Of a DNA stretch of 7,991 nucleotides, positions 1-6,342 are shown piece by piece. Source of the stretch: DATJUC01 sp035502675 (GTDB lineage Bacteria > Vulcanimicrobiota > Vulcanimicrobiia > Vulcanimicrobiales > Vulcanimicrobiaceae). Below the pieces are notes generated by a model. The model did not search any database. It saw nothing but the letters and a program-made list of their open reading frames with translations, and was not told the origin of the DNA. The DNA lies in assembly GCA_035502675.1 (NCBI GenBank), contig DATJUC010000294.1, positions 1-7,991 on the forward strand, read 5' to 3'. Position 1 is the stretch's first letter; every line of letters starts with the position of its first letter. The translations under genes and the position numbers were made by a program.

Positions 1-780
1 GGCTTCATGGTCTGGGCGCACCACATGTTCACGTCGGGCCTGGCCCCATATCTGCAGCTTCCGTTCATGATCCTGACCTTCACGATCGCGATTCCGACCG
101 GCGTGAAGATTTTCTCGTGGGTGGCCACGCTGTGGGGCGGCAAGATCCACTTCACGACCGCCATGCTCTTCGCCGTTGGATTCGTCGCGCTGTTCACGCT
201 CGGCGGCATCACCGGCATCTTCTTAGCCGCGGTCCCCTACGATCTGCATCTGCACGGCACGTATTTCGTGGTCGCGCACTTCCACTACGTGCTGGTCGGC
301 GGAAGCCTGATGGGGATCTTCGCGGGCATGTACTACTGGTTCCCGAAGATGTCCGGCCGGCTGCTCGACGAGCGGCTCGGCAAGTGGCACTTCTGGCTGT
401 TCTTCATCGGCTTCAACGGCACGTTCTTGCCGCAGCACTGGCTGGGAATCATGGGCATGCCGCGCTGGGTGGCGACCTACGACCCGCAGTTCCAAACCTG
501 GAACCGCGTCTCGTCGATCTCGTCCTACGTGATGACGCTCGCGATTCTGATCTTCTTCGTGAACGTGATCTGGAGCATCCGCAACGGCAAGAAATCCGGT
601 CCGAACCCGTGGGGCGCGCGCACGCTGGAGTGGCAGATCCCGTCGCCGCCGCATTACTACAACTTCAAGCGGATTCCGACGGTCTACGGCCTGCCGTACG
701 ACTTCTCGCAGCCGCTGCCGTATAAGGGCCTCGAAGACGAACTCACCGACGCTCCGCCGGTAACGGCGGGTGCGCACTAA
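1..780 (+). CDS. ctaD: Cytochrome c oxidase subunit I, C-terminal part (5' end outside window)
   Basis: This is the catalytic subunit of an aa3/caa3-type heme-copper oxidase, an inner-membrane protein that reduces O2 to water and pumps protons. The reading frame is open from base 1, so the gene starts upstream; 259 codons are present. The adjacent CuB histidines (WAHHMFTSG) lie at bases 19-24. The K-channel lysine in IPTGVKIFSW is at 106-108. The heme a3 and heme a histidines of VVAHFHY are at 277-279 and 283-285. These point to an A-type oxidase. About five further hydrophobic helices follow, corresponding to helices VIII-XII, and the tail has the usual NPWGA-TLEW-PSPP pattern. The position after the magnesium-site histidine, Asp in canonical HDTY, is Gly here (HGTY, bases 253-264). 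ctaE begins 12 bp downstream. The family call is essentially certain; the heme and electron-donor type is inferred from ctaA/ctaB and motifs. Confidence 0.97.
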   Translation, partial: GFMVWAHHMFTSGLAPYLQLPFMILTFTIAIPTGVKIFSWVATLWGGKIHFTTAMLFAVGFVALFTLGGITGIFLAAVPYDLHLHGTYFVVAHFHYVLVGGSLMGIFAGMYYWFPKMSGRLLDERLGKWHFWLFFIGFNGTFLPQHWLGIMGMPRWVATYDPQFQTWNRVSSISSYVMTLAILIFFVNVIWSIRNGKKSGPNPWGARTLEWQIPSPPHYYNFKRIPTVYGLPYDFSQPLPYKGLEDELTDAPPVTAGAH

Positions 781-792
781 GGGGGCCGGCGC

Positions 793-1407
793 GTGGCCGT
801 AGCAGCGCTTCCGCACGACGTTCACGGCGAGGTCGACCAGCTCTACGTCGAAACGCGCGAGCTGCGACTGCAAGGCTTTCTGCTCTTTCTGGTCAGCGAC
901 TGCGTGCTGTTCTCGTCGTTCATCTTCGCCTATCTGTACCTGCGCAACAGCGGCCAGGGATGGCCGCCGGCCGGCGTGCCCCGCCTCGACGTCGCGTTTG
1001 CGGCGTGGAACTCGGTCGTGCTCTTCGGGTCCGGCGCGACGATGCACTACGCGCTCGAGAACTGGAAGCACGGCAAATTCATGAACTACATGTGGTGCCT
1101 GATCGCCACCATCGTGCTCGGTGCGATGTTCCTCGGCGGCCAGGGCTACGAGTACAGCCTGCTGATTTTCCGCGACCATCTGTCGTGGTGGGGCAGCGGC
1201 ATCTTCGGCGCGTCGTTCTTCACGCTGACCGGGATGCACGGCTTCCACGTGTTCGTCGGCGTCTGCTACCTGACGGTGCTGCTGCTGCAGTCGGCCGCCG
1301 GCGTCTACACGCGATCCAAGCACTTCGGCATCACCGCCGGCACGCTCTACTGGCACTTCGTCGACGTCATCTGGGTCGTGCTCTTCTCGATCTTCTACTT
1401 GATATAG
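793..1407 (+). CDS. ctaE: Cytochrome c oxidase subunit III
   Basis: This is the 204-aa subunit III of the oxidase, the short five-helix bacterial form without the two N-terminal helices of mitochondrial COX3. Hydrophobic segments lie near residues 28-50, 69-88, 97-118, 137-166 and 184-203. Signature motifs are FFTLTGMHGFHVFVG (about 142-156) and YWHFVDVIWVVLF (about 186-198). The conserved acidic residue of the first helix, Glu in mitochondrial COX3, is Asp36 here. The GTG start at 793 is chosen because AAGGGGG (779-785) sits 7 bp upstream and the N-terminus leads straight into the conserved E-x-R-LxGFxLFL region. It lies 12 bp after ctaD, so the two are surely cotranscribed. Subunit III stabilises the catalytic core and proton uptake; that role is family knowledge. 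Confidence 0.96.
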   Translation: MAVAALPHDVHGEVDQLYVETRELRLQGFLLFLVSDCVLFSSFIFAYLYLRNSGQGWPPAGVPRLDVAFAAWNSVVLFGSGATMHYALENWKHGKFMNYMWCLIATIVLGAMFLGGQGYEYSLLIFRDHLSWWGSGIFGASFFTLTGMHGFHVFVGVCYLTVLLLQSAAGVYTRSKHFGITAGTLYWHFVDVIWVVLFSIFYLI

Positions 1408-1417
1408 GGTATTAACG

Positions 1418-1642
1418 ATGCATATCGATCCTGCAGTTATCGAACGGATCGGCGCGATTGCCGGCGGCATCGTCGTCGGGTTCGTCGCGATCTACGCCCT
1501 GGTTCAAGACTGGAAGACGCCGGGCGTCGAGAACAACGTCTTCAAGCTGATGCTGCTGCTGCTCGGCGTCGGCGCGATCGTCGCGCTGCTCGCCGGCGTC
1601 GGCGTGCTGGGAACCTTCCACGGCGGAGCGTACTCGTCATGA
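1418..1642 (+). CDS. Small two-TM membrane protein, possible oxidase accessory protein
   Basis: This 74-aa protein is one I do not recognise. It has two hydrophobic segments, about residues 11-29 and 42-65, joined by a short polar loop (DWKTPGVENN). A short tail with a His-Gly-Gly motif follows. The ATG at 1418 has an AGGG Shine-Dalgarno-like sequence (1406-1409) at 8-bp spacing and lies 10 bp after ctaE. Its stop overlaps the next start as ATGA. Position and size recall the small subunit IV-like proteins that follow subunit III in other oxidase operons (for example ctaF in Bacillus), but no motif supports homology. A role as accessory subunit or assembly factor is inference from context only. 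Confidence 0.8.
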   Translation: MHIDPAVIERIGAIAGGIVVGFVAIYALVQDWKTPGVENNVFKLMLLLLGVGAIVALLAGVGVLGTFHGGAYSS

Positions 1643-1845
1643 TCGTACGCGACGACGAATACCTCGATTTCAGCAAGGTCCCCGAGAGCCGCGGCGTTCC
1701 CACATTCCTCTACCGGGTGGTGGCGGTCGGCATTCTCGCCATTTTCGCAATCGGAGGCGCCTGCGTGCTCACGTCCGGGTACGGGCACCGATGGCCGGCG
1801 GAGACGACGCAGCGCGCCGATCTCGGCCGGCTCCACGTTCCCTAG
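1639..1845 (+). CDS. Small single-TM membrane protein after the oxidase genes
   Basis: This 68-aa protein of unknown function starts at an ATG that overlaps the preceding stop codon (ATGA, 1639-1642), which suggests translational coupling. It has a charged N-terminal stretch of about 23 residues (DDEYLDFSKVPESRG), one hydrophobic helix near residues 26-46, and a short polar tail (HRWPAETTQRAD). It is the last gene of the plus-strand oxidase block; its TAG at 1843-1845 lies 9 bp from the stop of the convergent gene. The single cysteine near the end of the helix (ACVLTSG) is not in a good lipobox context, so I do not call a lipoprotein. Coding status rests on the coupling, the open frame and the plausible membrane topology. 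Confidence 0.72.
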   Translation: MIVRDDEYLDFSKVPESRGVPTFLYRVVAVGILAIFAIGGACVLTSGYGHRWPAETTQRADLGRLHVP

Positions 1846-1856
1846 AGCGAGGCGCT
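1846..1856. other. Minimal convergent junction with a tiny inverted repeat
   Basis: The two convergent gene blocks end 9 bp apart. The junction has AGCG-AGG-CGCT, a 4-bp stem with a 3-base loop, and no T-run on either strand. This is too weak to call a Rho-independent terminator. Transcripts from each side must run into the opposite gene or end by another mechanism. Confidence 0.3.
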
Positions 1857-2451
1857 AAAGGTCTTCCCGCAGTCCGCGGCGCGCGGCGATGCCGATCGCC
1901 AGCAATGGAAGATCTTCGTCCGGCAGCAGCCCGGTCGAGCGTCCGTCGATGCGATGGATTCCGGCGAACGTCGAAAACTCGATCAGTGCCGGAATCGTGA
2001 CGTTCGGCAGGCGCGGCGTTCCCAGCCACTCCCATTCGCAGGCGACGGAACGGTCTGCAAACAGCGCCGCCACGTAACCGCGCGCGTCGTCTTCGGAGCG
2101 TTCGTCGGGCTCGCGATAGCGGACGTAGCCGTCGAGAACGTAAATCGGGCCGTAGGTCTGAAGGTACGCGCGAAACGGCGCGACCAGCAGCGCAACGAAC
2201 CAGGCGAAGAACGCCAGCGCGGTCACTCCGAAAAACGGCGAGATTTTGATCAGCGTCGCGTCCTCGGGGACGTGCTGCGCACGCCACACGATGCCGAACG
2301 CGAGCGCCGTCATCACGATCACGCCGAGCAGCGGCTCGATGGCGAGCGCAAAACGGCCGGTCAGGCCGCGCCATACGACGCGGCGCTCGCGGTCGGTCCA
2401 CCTTCGGCGCGCCAGCAGGCGCGCGCGGCGGTCGAACTCGCGGTACTTCAC
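1855..2451 (-). CDS. Hypothetical two-TM protein downstream of aidB
   Basis: This 198-aa protein is not recognised. The first 35 residues are very rich in Arg (KYREFDRRARLLARRR). Two hydrophobic segments follow, near residues 36-57 and 72-93, and then a soluble C-terminal domain of about 100 residues that includes YGPIYVLDGYVRYR. The GTG at 2451-2449 is chosen because it overlaps the aidB stop as GTGA (2451-2448), like two other junctions in this cluster. The frame stays open upstream to 2601, but that part is an Arg/Ala/Gly-rich shadow of aidB. The arrangement suggests a cytoplasmic basic N-terminus, a membrane hairpin and a cytoplasmic domain, like many DUF proteins with a PH-like or photosystem-assembly-like tail; that comparison is a guess. 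It is the last gene of the minus-strand cluster. Confidence 0.8.
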   Translation of the reverse strand: MKYREFDRRARLLARRRWTDRERRVVWRGLTGRFALAIEPLLGVIVMTALAFGIVWRAQHVPEDATLIKISPFFGVTALAFFAWFVALLVAPFRAYLQTYGPIYVLDGYVRYREPDERSEDDARGYVAALFADRSVACEWEWLGTPRLPNVTIPALIEFSTFAGIHRIDGRSTGLLPDEDLPLLAIGIAARRGLREDL

Positions 2452-4073
2452 GAGGACGCCGCACGTTCGAGGATGGCGCCGAAATCGGTGCCTGCCGGCA
2501 GCGTTCCGAGCGTGCGCCCCGACTGCGTCCCCAGCCGCGACGCGACGAACGCCTCGGCGATGTCCGCCGGCGCGTAACGCACCAGCAACGCGGCTTGCCA
2601 CAGCAGCGCCAGCCGCTCGGCGATCGAGCGCGCCCGCGGCTCCAGCGCGTCCGGCGACCCCGTCAGCTCGCGTTCGAGCAGCGCGGCCTGCTCGCGGATG
2701 CGGCGATCGCCGTCGCCCAAAGCGAACTCGCGCTGCATCGCTTCCAGTGCCTCGGGCTGCTTGGCGGCAACGCGCAAGACGTCGAGAGCGTTGATGTTGC
2801 CGGAACCTTCCCAGATCGAGTTGAGCGGCGCTTCGCGGTAAAGGCGCGGCAGGATCGACTCCTCAACGTAGCCGTTGCCGCCCAGGCACTCGAGGGCTTC
2901 GCCGACGACTGCCGGAGCGCGTTTGCACACGTAGTACTTACCCACCGCGGTGCCGATTCGCCGCAGCGCGGCGTCGCCGTCGTCGATCGCGCGCGCGACG
3001 CGCATAAAGAGCGCGGTCGCCGCCTCGCTCTCCAATGCCAAGTCCGCCAGCACGTTGCGCATGAGCGGGTGTTCGAGCAGCGTCGCGCCGAACGTTCGGC
3101 GGTAGCGCGCGTGGTGGATTGCCTGCGAAAGCGCTTGGCGCAACAGCCCGGCCGAGCCGATGATGCAGTCCAGCCGCGTGTGATTGACCATCTCGACGAT
3201 CGTTTGAACGCCGCGTCCTTCTTCGCCGATCAGCCATGCGTGACTGCCGTCGAGCTCGATCTCGCCGGAAGCGTTGCTTCGGTTGCCGAGCTTGTCTTTG
3301 AGCCGCACGATCGCAAACGGATTGCGGGTTCCGTCGGCCAGCACCCGCGGCAGCAAGAAGCAGCCGAGGCCGGCGCCGGTCTGTGCCAGGACCAAGAACG
3401 CGTCGCTCATCGGCGCGGAACAAAACCACTTGTGACCGGTCAGCAGATACTCGCAGCCCGGTCCGCGCGACGAGCCGGCGGGCACGGCCCGCGTCGTGTT
3501 GGCGCGCACGTCGGAGCCGCCTTGCTTTTCGGTCATGCCCATGCCGCAGAGCGCCGCGCGTTTCTCGGCGATCGGCACCAGCCGCGGATCGTACTCCGTC
3601 CTCGCGAGCGCCGGCTCCCAGATCGCCGCCAGTCCCGGCTGCACCCGCAAAGCGGGGATTGCGGCGTACGTCATCGAGATCGGGCAGCCGTGCCCCGATT
3701 CGACCTGCGACCATACGAAGAATTTTGCGGCGCGGCGCACGTGCGGATGCGGCCGGGCGTCCTGCCACGGCGTCGCGTGCAGTCCGTAGCTGGTGGCGTA
3801 ACGCATCAACGCGTGCCAAGCCGGGTGGAAGCGAACCTCGTCGATGCGATGACCGTAGCGGTCGTGCGTGCGCAGTTGCGGCGGATGCTCGTTCGCATCG
3901 AAACCCAGCTCGATCGTCTCCGGCCGGCCCGCCAGTTCGCCCAGCTCGACCAGCTCGGCATCGCCGGCGTTTCCGCCGCACCGCTCGAACGCTTCGACGA
4001 GCGCGCGATCCGAGAGGAAGACGTTGTAGTCCTGTAACGGAGGGGGCTGGTTTTCGACCGCGTGCGTCGCCAC
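2448..4073 (-). CDS. aidB: AidB-type acyl-CoA dehydrogenase homologue
   Basis: This is an acyl-CoA dehydrogenase-fold flavoprotein of the AidB branch. With the GTG start at 4073 it is 541 aa, the length I recall for Escherichia coli AidB, and the N-terminus (HAVENQPPPLQDYNVFLSD) aligns with that family. AidB hallmarks are RFHPAWHALM (81-90), GMGMTEKQGGSDVRANTTRA (177-196), GHKWFCSAPMSDAFLVLAQ (213-231), RLKDKLGNRSNAS (257-269), TRLDCIIGSAG (299-309) and LYREAPLNSIWEGSGN (411-426). Glu422 in IWEGSGN lies where the E. coli protein has its ACAD active-site Glu, as I recall. The helical C-terminal domain (about 440-541), linked to DNA binding in E. coli, is present. A GGGGAG (4093-4088) lies 14 bp upstream of the start, a long spacing; GTG 4109 is an alternative. 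In E. coli AidB belongs to the Ada adaptive response to alkylation; its substrate is unsettled. Confidence 0.93.
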   Translation of the reverse strand: MATHAVENQPPPLQDYNVFLSDRALVEAFERCGGNAGDAELVELGELAGRPETIELGFDANEHPPQLRTHDRYGHRIDEVRFHPAWHALMRYATSYGLHATPWQDARPHPHVRRAAKFFVWSQVESGHGCPISMTYAAIPALRVQPGLAAIWEPALARTEYDPRLVPIAEKRAALCGMGMTEKQGGSDVRANTTRAVPAGSSRGPGCEYLLTGHKWFCSAPMSDAFLVLAQTGAGLGCFLLPRVLADGTRNPFAIVRLKDKLGNRSNASGEIELDGSHAWLIGEEGRGVQTIVEMVNHTRLDCIIGSAGLLRQALSQAIHHARYRRTFGATLLEHPLMRNVLADLALESEAATALFMRVARAIDDGDAALRRIGTAVGKYYVCKRAPAVVGEALECLGGNGYVEESILPRLYREAPLNSIWEGSGNINALDVLRVAAKQPEALEAMQREFALGDGDRRIREQAALLERELTGSPDALEPRARSIAERLALLWQAALLVRYAPADIAEAFVASRLGTQSGRTLGTLPAGTDFGAILERAASS

Positions 4074-4129
4074 TCGCCCGGTGTTCGCTCCCCGCGCGGT
4101 CCGCCCCACCTCGGCAGGCGGTTCTACGT
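4074..4129 (-). promoter_or_regulatory. Spacer between transporter gene and aidB
   Basis: This 56-bp gap is the only non-overlapping junction in the minus-strand cluster. It carries the GGGGAG that may serve aidB translation. I see no convincing -35/-10 pair or terminator hairpin. It is the only place within the cluster where aidB could get its own promoter without overlapping a gene, but nothing visible proves one. Confidence 0.25.
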
Positions 4130-5464
4130 CTAAGCCTGCGTAGAAACGGCGAGCGGCGCGGAGCGTTCGCGCCGGCGCGGCTGCAGGGTGGCGGTGAGGA
4201 CGATCGCCGCGAAAGCGACGGCGCAAAAGCCGAGGTAGGCGTGCCGGTAACCCGCCAGTTCGCTTGGCGCGAGCGCGATCAGGGCGCCGGCCAGGGAGCT
4301 GCCGAGAATCTGGCCGACGATCAAGCACTGGCTCAACAGCCCGATCGCGGTCGCGCGCGTCGTTTCACCGGTTTCGTTGGTCACGATGTAACGCGTCGGC
4401 GCTCCCAGGAGCGCGCCGAAACCGGCGCCGGCGACGACCATCGACAGCAGGGCCAGCCACATCGACTCGAATCCGAGCGCGAAGATCGCTAAGCCGATCT
4501 CGGTGCAGACGGTGCCGACCAGCAGAACGTCGCGGCTTCCTACGCGATCGAGCGCGCGTCCGGTTACCGGTATGACGGCGACGAACACGAACGCGCCGAG
4601 GGCCGCCACCAGCCCCGCGCTGGCCGCCGACAGACCTTGCGCGCCGATCAGCACGGTCGGGATGAAGAACAGCGAACCCTCGAGCACGCCGATCAACACC
4701 TCCAGCGCGTACGTCTTCGCGAGCTGCGGGGCTCGCAGCAGCGCCGGCGGGATGATGGGATGCGGCTCTCGGCGCTCCCACAGCACGAACCCGCCGAGCA
4801 GGCCGGCGCCGATGACGGCCATGACGGGCCGCGTCGAAATCAAGCCGTCCATGACGCCGAGCAACCCGAGGCACAGCAGCAACAGGCCGATTCCGTCGAG
4901 CGGCTCGCGGCGTCGCGGCGCGTCGGTCGGAACGTACCGCTGCGCGAGCGCGGCGACGACCACGGCGAGCGGAACGTTGGCCGCAAAGATCCAGCGCCAG
5001 TTCAAATAGTGCGTCACCACTCCGCCGACCGTCGGACCGATCACGGCTGCAAGCCCCCACGTCGCCGCTACCATGCCGAGGGCCGCGCCGCGGCGTTCGG
5101 CCGGAATCACGTCGCCGATCGCCGCCGTTGCTACCGGGAAGATGCCGCCCGCGCCCAACGCTTGCAGGGCTCGCGCCAGCAAGAACACGGAGTAATCGGG
5201 CGACAGGATCGCGAGCACGCTGCCGGCCGCAAAAAGCCCGATGCACGCGAGATACACGGGCCGCCGCCCGTAACGATCGGCCGCCGTGCTCGAAAGCGCG
5301 ATCGAGACGACCGTCACGAGCAGATAGAGCGTAAAGATCCACGCGAGGTCGCTGGTCGCGACGCCGAAGTCGCGGCCGAGCGCCGGCAGCGCCGGCGACA
5401 GCACGCTCAGATCGAGCGCACCGGCGAAGACGCCCAGCGCGAGCGTCCAAAGCAGCGGATTCAC
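4130..5464 (-). CDS. MFS transporter, drug:H+ antiporter type
   Basis: This is a 444-aa inner-membrane carrier of the major facilitator superfamily, probably a proton-driven exporter. It has about 12 hydrophobic helices. Motifs seen are LDLSVLSPALP in helix 1 (17-27, motif D1-like), DRYGRRPVY in the loop after helix 2 (63-71, motif A), LARALQALGAGG (96-107, motif B-like with Arg98) and GLAAVIGPTVGG then WRWIFAANVP (137-165, motif C, typical of exporters). The sequence style resembles the EmrB/QacA (DHA2) group, but the length fits 12 rather than 14 helices. The GTG start at 5464 is chosen because it overlaps the ctaB stop as GTGA; the longer open frame upstream is a shadow of ctaB. Substrate unknown. 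Its place after ctaB makes export of a heme-related or toxic compound conceivable, but that is speculation. Confidence 0.92.
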   Translation of the reverse strand: MNPLLWTLALGVFAGALDLSVLSPALPALGRDFGVATSDLAWIFTLYLLVTVVSIALSSTAADRYGRRPVYLACIGLFAAGSVLAILSPDYSVFLLARALQALGAGGIFPVATAAIGDVIPAERRGAALGMVAATWGLAAVIGPTVGGVVTHYLNWRWIFAANVPLAVVVAALAQRYVPTDAPRRREPLDGIGLLLLCLGLLGVMDGLISTRPVMAVIGAGLLGGFVLWERREPHPIIPPALLRAPQLAKTYALEVLIGVLEGSLFFIPTVLIGAQGLSAASAGLVAALGAFVFVAVIPVTGRALDRVGSRDVLLVGTVCTEIGLAIFALGFESMWLALLSMVVAGAGFGALLGAPTRYIVTNETGETTRATAIGLLSQCLIVGQILGSSLAGALIALAPSELAGYRHAYLGFCAVAFAAIVLTATLQPRRRERSAPLAVSTQA

Positions 5465-6342
5465 GCGAACAGAATGCGGTCGAGCACCATTACCGCGCAC
5501 ATCAGCGCGAGGTAAACCAGCGAGAAACGGAACAGCTTGCGCGGGTAGAGCTTGCTTCCGTTCCGGTCGCGCAGCGTACGAAACGCCTCCAGCAGAAAGA
5601 TGCCGCCGAGAACGGCCGCGGCGCCGAAATAGAGCGCGCCCATCACGTGCAGCGGGTACAGCGCCAGCGACGCGGCGACGAGGATGATGCTGTAGTAGAG
5701 AATTTCGCGCTTCGTGCGCCGATCGCCGTAGACGTTCGGAAACATCGGAACCTTGGCTTTGGCGTAGTCGGTTTCGGTCATGAGCGAGAGCGCCCAGAAG
5801 TGCGGCGGCGTCCATAGGAAGATCAGCGCGAAGAGCCCGAGTGCCGGTCCGCCGACGGCGTGCGTCACGGCGGCCCAGCCCACCAGCGGTGGAACCGCTC
5901 CCGCAGCTCCGCCGATAACGATGTTGAGCGGGGTCACGCGTTTGAGCCACATCGTGTACACGCCGACGTAGTAGACGTTGCCGGCGAGCGATAGCCAGGC
6001 GGCCAGCGGGTTCACCAGCCCGTACAAGATCGCAAACGACGCGACCCCGAGCGTCACCGCAAAGGCCGTGGCGGCACGCTTCGAAATGCGGCCGCGCGGA
6101 ATCGGGCGCATGCTCGTGCGCGTCATCACGGCGTCGATGTCGGCGTCCCAGACGCAGTTGAAGGCACCCGCCGAGGCGGCCGCGAGGGCGCCGCCCAGCA
6201 GCGTCCAGAAAACCAGCGCCGCCGGCGGAATGCCGCGAGCAGCCATCACCATCGCCGCGACGGTGGTGATGAGGAGCAGATAGATGATGCGCGGCTTGCA
6301 GAGCTCGAAATAGTCGCTCGCGCGAGCCAACGCAGCGCTCAC
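5461..6342 (-). CDS. ctaB: Heme O synthase (protoheme IX farnesyltransferase)
   Basis: This is a 293-aa UbiA-family membrane prenyltransferase that adds a farnesyl group from farnesyl diphosphate to protoheme, giving heme O. The first Asp-rich motif is N62-CVW-D66-ADI-D70, followed by TRTSMRPIPRG (74-84), which is specific for this subfamily. The second conserved loop is TPPHFWALSLMTETDYAKAKVPMFPNVYG split across about 178-206. About nine hydrophobic helices are visible. The frame is open far upstream, but that part is an Arg-rich shadow of ctaA. The GTG at 6342 overlaps the ctaA stop as GTGA and puts the family's YFELCKPRI segment at residues 11-20, where it belongs. Its product is the substrate of the CtaA encoded just upstream. 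Confidence 0.96.
   Translation of the reverse strand: MSAALARASDYFELCKPRIIYLLLITTVAAMVMAARGIPPAALVFWTLLGGALAAASAGAFNCVWDADIDAVMTRTSMRPIPRGRISKRAATAFAVTLGVASFAILYGLVNPLAAWLSLAGNVYYVGVYTMWLKRVTPLNIVIGGAAGAVPPLVGWAAVTHAVGGPALGLFALIFLWTPPHFWALSLMTETDYAKAKVPMFPNVYGDRRTKREILYYSIILVAASLALYPLHVMGALYFGAAAVLGGIFLLEAFRTLRDRNGSKLYPRKLFRFSLVYLALMCAVMVLDRILFA

Noticed and set aside
1405..1412. TAGGGTAT occurs here and again at 7243-7250
   Set aside because: Two copies of an 8-mer, one overlapping the ctaE stop, are not enough to propose a shared regulatory site.
223..1470. 415-codon open frame on the minus strand across ctaD and ctaE
   Set aside because: It is antisense to two certain oxidase genes, has an Arg/Glu/His/Val-rich composition typical of GC-rich shadow frames, and shows no motif.
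1714..1785. Possible lipoprotein signal in the 68-aa protein (cysteine after the hydrophobic segment)
   Set aside because: The residues before the Cys (IGGA) do not make a good lipobox and the N-region before the helix is long and acidic.
1769..2464. 231-codon minus-strand frame overlapping the 198-aa gene
   Set aside because: Its Arg/Ala/Pro-rich sequence has no membrane segments or motifs and it runs into the convergent gene; the competing frame has credible TM helices and a GTGA overlap with aidB.
2452..2601. Longer start for the 198-aa protein at the in-frame ATG at 2601
   Set aside because: The extra 50 residues are an Arg/Gly/Ala-rich shadow of the aidB 3' end; the GTG at 2451 fits the overlap pattern.
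2595..4037. 480-codon open frame on the plus strand opposite aidB
   Set aside because: Its low-complexity Arg/Ala/Gln/Val composition is what the reverse complement of a GC-rich gene gives; aidB is well supported on the other strand.
4074..4328. Longer start for aidB at the in-frame ATG at 4328
   Set aside because: It would run through the transporter gene in another frame and add about 85 non-homologous Arg-rich residues; the GTG at 4073 gives the family length.
4637..5515. 292-codon plus-strand open frame opposite the MFS gene
   Set aside because: It is a shadow of the transporter gene with biased composition and no recognisable domain.
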